NCBI GenBank assembly: GCA_946479335.1
Contig: CAMLFP010000123.1
Span: forward strand, 1 to 13,758
Reading direction: 5' to 3'
DNA: 13,758 nt
Origin: an uncultured Archangium sp.
GTDB lineage: Bacteria; Myxococcota; Myxococcia; Myxococcales; Myxococcaceae
Under the pieces are notes generated by a model. The model ran no database searches, was not told the DNA's origin, and was given only the letters and a program-made list of their open reading frames with translations. Shown here piece by piece: positions 5,732 to 13,223 of the stretch; the first letter of the stretch is position 1; the number at the start of each line of letters is the position of its first letter. Position numbers and translations under genes: made by a program.

Positions 5732-7720
5732 ATGAAACTCAAGACCTCGATGGTGGTGGGCGCAGTGGTGGCGTCGTCGCTCTTCGGTGGGTGCCGGCCG
5801 CCGGCGACCTCGGTGGCGCGGTCGTCTGGTTCGGTGGCGCTGTCGGCCGATGACCACCGCGTGTTCGCGGTCGACACCGACAACGGCGTGCTGGCCATCA
5901 TCAACACCGGCACCCGCGCGGTGACCACGGTGAAGGTCGGCGAGCAGCCCGCGCGCGTGGTGGTCGACGCGAACGACACGGCCTTCGTCGCCAACAAGGG
6001 CAGCCGCAGCGTCTCGGTGGTGCGCGATGGAGACACCACCGAGTCGGCGCGCATCGCGGTGGGCGTCGAGCCGCGCGGCATGGCGTTGACCCGCGACGGC
6101 AAGACGCTGCTGGTGGTCTCCGCGACGTCGCTCACGCGCCCTGACGTCGGCACCTTGACCGCCATCGACACCGCCACGCTCGAGAAGAAGTGGGAGCTCG
6201 AGGTCGGTGAGGAGCCCTCCGCCGTGGCGGTCATCAACGGTGACCACGCGCTCGTCTCGCTCTCGAAGCAGGGCGAGGTGGTGGAGGTCGACCTGAACAA
6301 GGGCACCACGGTGCGCAGCGGCGCGGGCATCTACCAGGCGGCCAACGCCACCAACATCAACGCGGGCACCTCGGGCTTCGGCGTCGCCAACTTCCAGCAG
6401 CGGGCGATGAATGACCTCGTCGCCACCTCCGATGGCTCGCGCGTCTTCGCGCCCGTCACGTGGACGCGCGTCGACGCCATCGTGCGCCCGCCCAGCGTCA
6501 CCGCGCCGTATTACGAGTCGGGCGGCCCGTGCAGCATCGGCGCCGTGGCCTCGGGCGGCATCGTCACCATCGACGCCAAGACCACCGGCGAGCTCACGCC
6601 GCAGGTCGATGACGTGACGTCCTGCTCCTTCACCGGCACCACCAGCGCGAAAAAGGGCTTCCCCTCGAGCGTGCTCTCGTCGGCGGCCAACACCACCTCG
6701 AACCTGCAGAGCCCGGTGGCCGCGGTCATCGACCCCTCGGAGCAGTGGGTGGTGGTGCTCTCGCGCGACTCGCGCCGCTTCGCCTTCATGCCCGCGTGGC
6801 AGCGTGACAGCGCGGCCATCAACTACACCGTCACCGGCTCCTCGCTGGGCGGCGTGCAAGACGTGCAGGGCGCCGGCGCCGACGGCCTCGCGCTCTCCGC
6901 CGACTACAAGCGCGCGTACGTCTACAGCCAGTTCGACCACCAGCTGGAGGTCTTCGAGGGCACCACCAACGACGCCACCTCGCAGGTGAAGCCCATTGAC
7001 GTCATCAAGGTGGCGGCCGACCTGCCGTCGATGACGCCGGCGCTCATCGCGGGGCGCAAGCTGTTCTACGACGCGCGCGACACGCGCCTCTCCTCGGAGG
7101 CCACGCAGGTCGCCTGCGACAGCTGCCACACCGAGGGCCGGGAAGACGGCCACGTGTGGGGCTTCCCCGATGGGCCGCGCCAGACGCCGTCGCTCGCCGG
7201 CCGCCACCTGCTCACCACCGCGCCGTACCACTGGAGCGGCGAGTTCGAGACCATCGGCGCGTTCAACACGCACACCATCACCGCGCGCATGGGCGGCACG
7301 GGCCTCAGCGACAACGCGGCCTCGCAGCTCGACGAGTACATCTCGTCGCTGTCGTTGCCGGAGAACCCGCTGCGCGACGACGGCGCGGCCGACGCGGCGC
7401 AGCTGCTCCGGGGCCAGGCGGCCTTCGCGGCGGCGGGCTGCGACACCTGCCACACCGGCGCGGCGATGACGAACAACGAGAACAAGGACGTCGGCACCCT
7501 GAGCCTCCGCGGCACCAACCCCGACAACGGCGTGGTGACCTCGCGCGGCTTCAACGTGCCCTCGCTGCTGGGGCTCGGCCGTACGGCGCCGTACCTCCAC
7601 GACGGCACCGCGCTGACGCTCGACGCGCGCGTCACCGGCACCAGCGACACGCACGGCAACCTCGCCGCGCTCTCGGGCGACCAGAAGGCCGACCTCGTCG
7701 CGTACCTGAAGTCGCTGTGA
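5732..7720 (+). CDS. Beta-propeller/di-haem cytochrome c lipoprotein (cytochrome c peroxidase-like C-terminus)
   Basis: 662 residues from ATG at 5732, with AGGGGA seven bases upstream. Lipoprotein signal: hydrophobic 7-18 and Cys21 in LFGGC, so it is exported and lipid-anchored. Residues about 30-430 carry YVTN-type propeller repeats, seen as recurring blade motifs (DNGVLAIINTGTRAVTTVKVG near 50-70, then NKGSRSVSVVRDGD, GVEPRGMALTRDGKTLLVVS and ALSADYKRAYVYSQ). The C-terminal part has two CXXCH sites at 462-466 (CDSCH) and 570-574 (CDTCH). It also has the TPSLAGR...APYHWSGE and PSLLGLGRTAPYLHDG signatures of the di-haem cytochrome c peroxidase/MauG superfamily. A redox role in the envelope, either H2O2 reduction or oxidation of a protein or small substrate, follows from the family; the actual reaction is unknown. 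The gene overlaps the next one by four bases. Confidence 0.9.
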   Translation: MKLKTSMVVGAVVASSLFGGCRPPATSVARSSGSVALSADDHRVFAVDTDNGVLAIINTGTRAVTTVKVGEQPARVVVDANDTAFVANKGSRSVSVVRDGDTTESARIAVGVEPRGMALTRDGKTLLVVSATSLTRPDVGTLTAIDTATLEKKWELEVGEEPSAVAVINGDHALVSLSKQGEVVEVDLNKGTTVRSGAGIYQAANATNINAGTSGFGVANFQQRAMNDLVATSDGSRVFAPVTWTRVDAIVRPPSVTAPYYESGGPCSIGAVASGGIVTIDAKTTGELTPQVDDVTSCSFTGTTSAKKGFPSSVLSSAANTTSNLQSPVAAVIDPSEQWVVVLSRDSRRFAFMPAWQRDSAAINYTVTGSSLGGVQDVQGAGADGLALSADYKRAYVYSQFDHQLEVFEGTTNDATSQVKPIDVIKVAADLPSMTPALIAGRKLFYDARDTRLSSEATQVACDSCHTEGREDGHVWGFPDGPRQTPSLAGRHLLTTAPYHWSGEFETIGAFNTHTITARMGGTGLSDNAASQLDEYISSLSLPENPLRDDGAADAAQLLRGQAAFAAAGCDTCHTGAAMTNNENKDVGTLSLRGTNPDNGVVTSRGFNVPSLLGLGRTAPYLHDGTALTLDARVTGTSDTHGNLAALSGDQKADLVAYLKSL

Positions 7721-8568
7721 GCGCACTCCACGCGCAGGGCCGGGCGTGGGTGCTGCTGTCATTCGTCGCGGGCGTCGCCTTCGCGCAGGCGCCCGAAGAC
7801 GAGTGGACCCCGTATGCCCCGGTGCCGCAGCAGGCGCCGGAGCCCGCGCCGGTCGTCCCTCCGCCGCCGCCCGCGCAGTTCGCGCTGCCTGACTTCAACC
7901 GGCCCTCGCAGCCGGTGACCGCGCGCGCGGAGGTCGTCAACCGCGTGCAGCCCGTGGTGGAGCGCAACGACATCACCGGCTTCGGCGCCAACGCCCTGGG
8001 CCACGGCCGCCGCATGCAGTCGGTGACGCTGGGCTTCCCGCTCATCGACGTGAAGGCGCTGTTCGGCATCGGCAACCGCGTCGACCTCGGCATCGGCTAC
8101 GACACCTATTACTTCCTCATGCACCAGCCGAAGGCGGTGCTTCGGGTCAACTTCATCGATACCGGCACGGTGGCCTTCGGTGCGCAGTTCGAGGGCGGGT
8201 ACGCGTTCTTCCTCCAGCGCGCGCCGATGGAGATCCGCGGGTCGCGGTACCTGAGCGGCCGCCGCAACGTGAACCTGCAGCCGTCGTTGAACCTCTCGAT
8301 TCAGGGGAAGTTGCCGCGCTCGCCGCGCATCTTCTTCAACCTGCACTACCTCCTGACGCTGGACTTCGAGGGCTACGCCACGGGGCCGCTCAGCGGCTTG
8401 CCGCCGCCGGTCATCGTCGGCCACAACGCGGGGGTGATGGGCGGCGCGGAGCTGCCGCTGTCTCGCTACACCTCATTCATGTTCGCGCTCGGGCTCGACG
8501 TGCACGGCCGCGATGTCGACGCGCGCGTGATGCCGATGGTGGCGCTCGGGCTCGTCACCTCGTTCTGA
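7717..8568 (+). CDS. Predicted outer-membrane beta-barrel protein coupled to di-haem lipoprotein
   Basis: 283 residues from GTG at 7717, which forms GTGA with the stop of the upstream gene. The open frame continues further 5' to 7156 but there it is only the shadow of the di-haem gene. A signal peptide covers about residues 1-23, ending AFA-Q. It is followed by a Pro-rich linker (about 30-60), then alternating hydrophobic/polar strands with aromatic girdle residues, for example DLGIGYDTYYFLM, VAFGAQFEGGYAFFL and FFNLHYLLTLDFEG. The protein ends in ALGLVTSF, with the terminal Phe typical of outer-membrane proteins recognised by the BAM complex. I do not recognise a named family. Translational coupling suggests partnership with the di-haem lipoprotein, perhaps as its outer-membrane platform or substrate channel (inference). 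Confidence 0.82.
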   Translation: MSALHAQGRAWVLLSFVAGVAFAQAPEDEWTPYAPVPQQAPEPAPVVPPPPPAQFALPDFNRPSQPVTARAEVVNRVQPVVERNDITGFGANALGHGRRMQSVTLGFPLIDVKALFGIGNRVDLGIGYDTYYFLMHQPKAVLRVNFIDTGTVAFGAQFEGGYAFFLQRAPMEIRGSRYLSGRRNVNLQPSLNLSIQGKLPRSPRIFFNLHYLLTLDFEGYATGPLSGLPPPVIVGHNAGVMGGAELPLSRYTSFMFALGLDVHGRDVDARVMPMVALGLVTSF

Positions 8569-8601
8569 CGGGCTGGGCCGCAGCGCATAGAGTGCCGCGC
8601 C

Positions 8602-9606
8602 ATGAACAAGGCCACGGTCTTAGGCGCGGGCAGCTTCGGCACCGCGATGGCGCAGGTGCTCTCCGCGAACTTCCCCCGGGTCGCGCTGTGGGGGCGCGAT
8701 GAGGCGCTGCTCTCGTCGCTCACCCAGACCCACGAGAACCGCAACTACCTCCCGGGCCTGAAGCTGCACGACGCGGTGTACGGCGAGCCGAAGCTGGAGG
8801 CCGCGCTGGAGGGCTCGTCGCTCATCATCGTCGCCACGCCGTCGCAGGCCACCCGCGAGGTGCTGGGCCGCGTGCACGAGGCGCTGCCGGTGGGCGTGCC
8901 CATCGTCACCGTCGCCAAGGGCATCGAGGTCGGCACGCTGTGCACCATGACCGAGGTGCTGGAGCAGTCGCTCCCGTCGCGGTGCCACGCGCAGATCGCC
9001 GTGCTGTCGGGCCCGTCGTTCGCCAAGGAGATGATGCTGCGCATGCCCACCGTCGTCACCATCGCGGCGAAGGTGGAGGACACCGCGCGCGCCGTGCAGC
9101 CGATGCTCGCCAGCGAGTGGTTCCGCACGTACTCGTCGACCGACGTGGTGGGCGTGCAGGTGGGCGGCGCGCTCAAGAACGTCATCGCCATCGCGGCCGG
9201 CGTGGCCGACGGCCTGGGGCTCGGGCACAACACGCGCGCGGCCATCATCACCCGCGGGCTGGCGGAGATTTCACGCATCGCGGTGAAGATGGGCGGCAAC
9301 CCGCTGACGCTGGCCGGCCTCGCGGGCATGGGCGACCTGGTGCTGACGTGCACGGGCGAGCTCTCGCGCAACCGCAAGGTGGGCATCGAGCTGGGCAAGG
9401 GCCGCTCGCTCGACGAGATCCTCGCGGAGATGAAGCAGGTGGCCGAGGGCGTGAAGACCGCGAAGAGCGCGAAGGCGCTGTCAGCGAAGGTGGGCGTGGA
9501 GCTGCCCATCTGCGACCAGATCTACCGCATCGCCTACGAGGGCGCGTCGCCGCGTGACGCGGTGGCGGTGCTGATGGGCCGTTCCCACAAGAGCGAGCTG
9601 GTGTAA
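8602..9606 (+). CDS. gpsA: Glycerol-3-phosphate dehydrogenase [NAD(P)+]
   Basis: 334 residues, the normal length. It reduces dihydroxyacetone phosphate to sn-glycerol-3-phosphate with NAD(P)H in the cytoplasm, supplying the backbone for phospholipids. Visible signatures: Rossmann nucleotide loop VLGAGSFGTAMA (6-17), the NYLPG motif (48-52), VAKGIE with Lys106, LSGPSFAKEM (135-144), catalytic Lys192 in GGALKNVIAIAAG, the GLGLGHNTRAA segment (204-214) and the substrate-binding GMGDLVLTC / SRNRKVG region. The start at 8602 gives an N-terminus directly before the Rossmann strand; there is no strong ribosome site (TAGAGTG upstream). It follows the beta-barrel gene by 33 bp and may be read from the same transcript, but the function is independent. 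Confidence 0.98.
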   Translation: MNKATVLGAGSFGTAMAQVLSANFPRVALWGRDEALLSSLTQTHENRNYLPGLKLHDAVYGEPKLEAALEGSSLIIVATPSQATREVLGRVHEALPVGVPIVTVAKGIEVGTLCTMTEVLEQSLPSRCHAQIAVLSGPSFAKEMMLRMPTVVTIAAKVEDTARAVQPMLASEWFRTYSSTDVVGVQVGGALKNVIAIAAGVADGLGLGHNTRAAIITRGLAEISRIAVKMGGNPLTLAGLAGMGDLVLTCTGELSRNRKVGIELGKGRSLDEILAEMKQVAEGVKTAKSAKALSAKVGVELPICDQIYRIAYEGASPRDAVAVLMGRSHKSELV

Positions 9607-9619
9607 CGAAAGGCCTCTC

Positions 9620-11284
9620 ATGCGCTTCTCTCGAGTCATCGTCATCGTCGGCGTCGCAGCGCTCTCCGGCTGCAAGTGCGGCCCCTCCATCAGCCAGCGC
9701 GTACCGCAGCTCGACGTGCTCGACGCGCAGGGCAACCAACGCGATGTGGTCGACTTCGGCAACGTGCAGGTCAACGCCACCGGCACCCGGGAGGTGCGCG
9801 TGCGCAACAGCGGCACCGGCGCGCTGAACATCACCGACGTCACCTTCAGCGACGCGCACTTCGGCCTCGGGCAGTCGGCGACGGTCGACCTCGGGCCCGG
9901 CGAGGAGACGAACCTCACGCTCACCTTCACCCCCGACGTGGCCGACGCGCCGGTGCAGGGCACGGCCACCATCAAGAGCAACGCTGACAACGCGCCGGAG
10001 CGGCAGCTCACGGTGAAGGGCACGGGCATCGTCGCGGCCGCCGTGGCGCAGCCCAGCCCGCTCGACTTCGGCGACGTGTACCTCGGCGAATCGAAGACGT
10101 TGACGCTGACGGTGACCAACGCGGGCTCCGACCTGCTCGCGCTCTCGGGCGCGTCCCTGGCCAACGCCGACGGCGTGACGGCTGACTTCAGCGCGCTCGA
10201 TGCGGGGCTCGCGCCGGGCACCTCCGCGTCGGTGGCGTTGACGTGGGCGCCCACCGCGCGCGCGGCGCTGGCGGGAACGGTGACCATCAACATCCCCCCG
10301 GCGCTGGGCACGCTCTCGGTGCCGGTGACGGGCGCGGGTATCGGCGCGGTGCCGAAGCTGTGCTTCCGCTTCGATGACACCGGCGTCGAGTCGTGCACCG
10401 ACGGCACCACCGGCTTGAACGTGGCGTTCGGGCCGCTGTGCGACGCGCGGGTGTACCCGGAAGACGGCGGGCTCCACTGCGACTTCGATGGCGGCAGCAC
10501 GCCGGCCGAGCGCACCGGCAGCTTCTACGTGCGCAACGAGGGCAACACCTCGGTGAGCTACTCGCTCAACATCACGCGCTCGTCGCCGCCGGTGCGCTGC
10601 GACGGCGGCGCGGCCATCGACTTCACCTACGCCAACGCGCCGCTGCTCGCCGATGGGGGCGCGCAGGTCTCGTACATGGTGCCCACGGCGACGCTCGGGC
10701 CCGACGTCACGCCCGGCGTGGCGGTGAGCTACCGCGCGACGTCGGCGTGCCGCGGCGGAGACGACTCCGACCTGAGCACCATCATCTGGACGCGCCAGGC
10801 CGAGCCCATCGGCACCAACCGCCAGCCGCCGGTGATGATCGCCTCGCTCACCGGCTCCTCGTTGCTCGCCAACCCGGAGCCCTACGCCGTCACCTTCACC
10901 GGCAACCAGCCCGCGCCGCAGACGGTGAACCTCATCTCCAACACCGGCGGCGGCCCGCTGGAGGTCACCGGCATCTCGCTGCGCTACGCGCCCGACGGTG
11001 GCGCGACGCCGACGGCCGACTGCGCCGGCGTGACCGACGCGCCGTGCGTGTACTTCACCTGGCTCGACGGCGGCGCGACCTTGCCGCTGGTGCTGGAGGG
11101 CGCGCATCCGCTGCCGGTGTCGAAGCCGCTGCGTGACCTCGCCTACGGCACGTGGACGGTCGATGTCACCGACGCGGGGTACTACGTGGCGCCGACGACG
11201 CAGCAGAAGGTGTGGGCCGAGGTGCAGACCAGCGACCCCTACGAGCCCGTGGTGCTGGTGCCCATCATCGGCCGCTACAACTAA
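9620..11284 (+). CDS. Lipoprotein with repeated ASH / choice-of-anchor-D type domains
   Basis: 554 residues from ATG at 9620, with AAAGG upstream and 13 bp after gpsA. The signal peptide ends at Cys18 in an LSGC lipobox. Domain 1 (about 45-135) has VDFGNVQVNATGTREVRVRNSG and domain 2 (about 147-240) has LDFGDVYLGESKTLTLTVTNAG. These are the DFG-x-V...V-x-N-x-G hallmarks of ASH/HYDIN-like immunoglobulin-fold domains. A Cys-rich middle part (Cys248, 259, 274, 287, 327, 377) suggests disulfides outside the cytoplasm. A third, more divergent Ig-like unit lies at about 405-550. Such lipoproteins are abundant on the surface of myxobacteria and are thought to be structural or adhesive. No catalytic motif is seen. 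The stop lies three bases from the convergent gene's stop. Confidence 0.85.
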   Translation: MRFSRVIVIVGVAALSGCKCGPSISQRVPQLDVLDAQGNQRDVVDFGNVQVNATGTREVRVRNSGTGALNITDVTFSDAHFGLGQSATVDLGPGEETNLTLTFTPDVADAPVQGTATIKSNADNAPERQLTVKGTGIVAAAVAQPSPLDFGDVYLGESKTLTLTVTNAGSDLLALSGASLANADGVTADFSALDAGLAPGTSASVALTWAPTARAALAGTVTINIPPALGTLSVPVTGAGIGAVPKLCFRFDDTGVESCTDGTTGLNVAFGPLCDARVYPEDGGLHCDFDGGSTPAERTGSFYVRNEGNTSVSYSLNITRSSPPVRCDGGAAIDFTYANAPLLADGGAQVSYMVPTATLGPDVTPGVAVSYRATSACRGGDDSDLSTIIWTRQAEPIGTNRQPPVMIASLTGSSLLANPEPYAVTFTGNQPAPQTVNLISNTGGGPLEVTGISLRYAPDGGATPTADCAGVTDAPCVYFTWLDGGATLPLVLEGAHPLPVSKPLRDLAYGTWTVDVTDAGYYVAPTTQQKVWAEVQTSDPYEPVVLVPIIGRYN

Positions 11285-11287
11285 GCG

Positions 11288-11707
11288 TCAGTCGGTCAGG
11301 CCCTTCATGCGCCACGTGGTGACGCGCGAGGTGCTGGTGCGCGACTCCACGATGTTCTCCTCGGCCATCTCGTCGAGGAGCTTGAGCAGCTTCCCGCCGG
11401 GGATCTCCAGCGCCGCGGCCAGCTTGTCGGCAGACAGGCCGTACACGTCTCGCCTCAACAGGCGGATGATTTCGCGCTTCAGCTCGGCCTTGGCGAGGCC
11501 GTCCATGTCGTCGCCGCGCCAGGCAGAGATGATGCCCCACGCGATCAGCGCCACCACGATGATCGCGATGAGCGGGTAGAGCGTGTTCGTGTGGGCCTCG
11601 AACCACTCCGAATACTTCATGTCCATCGAGCCCACAGGGCGGATGTAGGGCTCGTTCTCGCCGGCACCGGGGAGCTTGGGGAGTTCGAAGAGGGCGTAGA
11701 GCAGCAC
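11288..11707 (-). CDS. Membrane-anchored winged-helix protein, hypothetical
   Basis: 139 residues from GTG at 11707. ATG codons at 11626 and 11620 are alternatives, but the intervening codons keep strong third-position G/C, so the longer form is favoured. Layout: a polar N-terminus, one membrane span at about 43-62 (LYPLIAIIVVALIAWGIISA), a charged linker, then a C-terminal domain (71-136). This domain reads as helices AKAELKREIIRLLRRD and ADKLAAALEIPGGKLLKLLDEMAEE followed by a two-strand wing VESRTSTSRVTTWRMKG, i.e. a winged helix of the MarR/ArsR style. It could bind DNA while tethered to the inner membrane, or mediate protein contacts. Transcription starts close to the divergent deaminase gene. 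The family is unrecognised; the gene call is solid, the function is open. Confidence 0.78.
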   Translation of the reverse strand: MLLYALFELPKLPGAGENEPYIRPVGSMDMKYSEWFEAHTNTLYPLIAIIVVALIAWGIISAWRGDDMDGLAKAELKREIIRLLRRDVYGLSADKLAAALEIPGGKLLKLLDEMAEENIVESRTSTSRVTTWRMKGLTD

Positions 11708-11760
11708 GGTTGAGAAAAAGTGTACCTCGCTTCGCGCTTAAGAGAAGGTCGCCCCTCACC
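11708..11760. promoter_or_regulatory. Short divergent promoter region
   Basis: This 53-bp gap separates the start of the leftward winged-helix gene from the rightward deaminase gene and must hold at least part of both promoters. It includes an A-rich patch (TGAGAAAAAG) and AGAAGG about 12 bases before the GTG at 11761. I see no clear -35/-10 pair. If the leftward gene actually starts at 11626, the region is 134 bp. Confidence 0.4.
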
Positions 11761-13092
11761 GTGGATCTCGTCATCGGAAACGCCACCGTCATCACCATGA
11801 ATGCCTCGCGCGAAGTGCTGCGTGACGCCGAGGTGGTGATTCAAGGCGGGCGCATCGCCCGCGTCGGCCCGCAGAAGAAAGGCCGCAAGAGCGGCGTGCG
11901 TCGCTTCATCGACGCGCGCGGCCGCGTGGTGCTGCCCGGCCTCATTCACAGTCATCTCCATGCGTGCCAGACGCTGTGCCGCAATCACGCAGATGGGCTC
12001 GAATTGCTCGATTGGTTGCGCGAGCGCATCTGGCCCTTCGAGGCCTCGCATGACCCGCAGTCGCTGCGCGCCTCGGCCGACGTCACCTTCCTCGAGTGCA
12101 TCAAGAGCGGCGCCACCGCGGTGTTGGATATGGGCACCGTGCACCACTACGACGCGGTCTTCGAAGCCGCGCGCGACGCCGGCATCCGCCTCGTGGGCGG
12201 CAAATGCATGATGGACGCAGGGCAGGGCGTGCCCGTCGGCCTGCGCGAGACCACCGAGTCGAGCCTCGGGGAGTCACTGCGGCTCATCGATACCTGGCAC
12301 GGGCGCGAGAATGGCCGGTTGCGCTACGCGTTGGCGCCCCGCTTCGTGTTGTCGTGCACCGAGAAGCTGCTCCGCCAGGTGCAGGCGCTCGCGCGAGAGC
12401 GCGGGGTGCGCATCCACACCCACGCCTCGGAGAACCCCACCGAGTGCGACGTGGTTCGCCAGAAGACCGGCATGGACAACGTGTCGTACTTCAACCACCT
12501 CGGGCTGCTGGGCCAGCACACCACGCTGGCGCACTGCGTGTGGCTCACCGCCGAAGAGCAGAAGCTGCTGCGCGAGACGCGTACCCACGTCGCCCACTGC
12601 CCCAGCGCGAACTTCAAGCTGGCGTCGGGCACCGCGAAGGTGCCGGAGCTCCTCAAGCAGGGCATCAACGTCGGCCTCGGCGCCGACGGCGCGCCCTGCA
12701 ACAACAACCTCGACATCTTCGTGGAGCTGCGGCTCGCGGCGCTCATCCACCTCCCGCGCACCGGGCCCACTTCGCTCTCGGCGATGCAGGCGCTGGAGCT
12801 GGCGACGTTGAACGGCGCGAAGGCGCTGGGCCTCGAAGGCGAAGTCGGGGTGCTGCAGGAAGGCGCGAAGGCCGACGTCATCACCGTCGACCTCACGCAG
12901 GCGCACAGCACGCCGGCCTCCGATGACCCGGTCTCGACCCTCGTCTACTCGGCGCAGGGCAGCGACGTGCGCGACGTCATCGTCGATGGGCAGGTGTTGA
13001 TGCGCGAGCGCCAGCTGCTCCAGGTCGACGAGCGGCAGATCCTCGAGGCGGCGCGGCAGCACTCGAAGCGCCTCATTGCGAAGCTCGACTGA
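11761..13092 (+). CDS. Amidohydrolase, MTA/SAH deaminase-like (TrzA/AtzA subgroup)
   Basis: 443 residues from GTG at 11761, placed so that the protein begins with the conserved strand MDLVIGNATVITMN; a TTG at 11710 would add 17 basic residues and leave no promoter space. It is a cytoplasmic metal-dependent hydrolase. Metal and catalytic residues: His65-x-His67 (HSHLH), His221 and Glu224 (HTHASE), His258 (LAHCVW) and Asp309 (LGADGAPCNNN). The HCPSANFKLASG segment (279-290) matches the MTA/SAH and adenosine-type deaminases. The expected reaction is hydrolytic removal of the amino group from an adenine nucleoside such as S-adenosylhomocysteine or methylthioadenosine. Related members act on guanine, 8-oxoguanine or triazines, so the substrate is tentative. 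A basic insertion (PQKKGRKSGVRR) lies at 37-48. All active-site residues are present. Confidence 0.92.
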   Translation: MDLVIGNATVITMNASREVLRDAEVVIQGGRIARVGPQKKGRKSGVRRFIDARGRVVLPGLIHSHLHACQTLCRNHADGLELLDWLRERIWPFEASHDPQSLRASADVTFLECIKSGATAVLDMGTVHHYDAVFEAARDAGIRLVGGKCMMDAGQGVPVGLRETTESSLGESLRLIDTWHGRENGRLRYALAPRFVLSCTEKLLRQVQALARERGVRIHTHASENPTECDVVRQKTGMDNVSYFNHLGLLGQHTTLAHCVWLTAEEQKLLRETRTHVAHCPSANFKLASGTAKVPELLKQGINVGLGADGAPCNNNLDIFVELRLAALIHLPRTGPTSLSAMQALELATLNGAKALGLEGEVGVLQEGAKADVITVDLTQAHSTPASDDPVSTLVYSAQGSDVRDVIVDGQVLMRERQLLQVDERQILEAARQHSKRLIAKLD

Positions 13093-13139
13093 CGGTATTT
13101 CTGTGTTTATGGAAATAGGGGTTCTGAAAACGGTATTTC
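13092..13139. repeat. Direct repeat ACGGTATTTC x2 with embedded inverted repeat
   Basis: ACGGTATTTC occurs at 13092-13101 and again at 13130-13139, 38 bp apart (start to start). The first copy also forms the left arm of a perfect inverted repeat TATTTC-N10-GAAATA (13096-13117). The block lies just after the deaminase stop and upstream of the AT-hook gene, in sequence much richer in A/T than the flanking genes. It resembles an operator or nucleoid-protein binding region; the low-GC arms and absent T-tract argue against an intrinsic terminator. Confidence 0.5.
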
Positions 13140-13140
13140 G

Positions 13141-13170
13141 TTGATCTTGAGTCTTGATACGGGTGTTATG
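13141..13170 (+). promoter_or_regulatory. Candidate sigma-70-like promoter for AT-hook gene
   Basis: TTGATC (13141-13146), then an 18-base spacer, then GTTATG (13165-13170) give a fair -35/-10 pair, about 53 bp before the ATG at 13224. It directly follows the second ACGGTATTTC copy, so a protein bound there would sit next to the -35 element. Neither hexamer is close to consensus, so this is a suggestion only. Confidence 0.3.
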
Positions 13171-13223
13171 GATTTTGTAGTCGACTCCCCACCATTCCCC
13201 CCTGAAGACAAGAGAGAAACGAA

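Noticed and set aside
3982..5853. 623-aa plus-strand frame antisense to the histidine kinase
   Set aside because: A shadow created by high GC; composition is dominated by Arg, His, Leu and Ala, and the kinase motifs on the other strand are unmistakable.
5711..7762. 683-aa minus-strand frame antisense to the di-haem lipoprotein
   Set aside because: Low-complexity Arg/Gly/Val/His translation with no motif; the plus strand has signal peptide, propeller and two haem sites.
9248..11107. 619-aa minus-strand frame antisense to gpsA and the ASH lipoprotein
   Set aside because: Arg/His/Val-rich shadow; gpsA on the other strand is certain.
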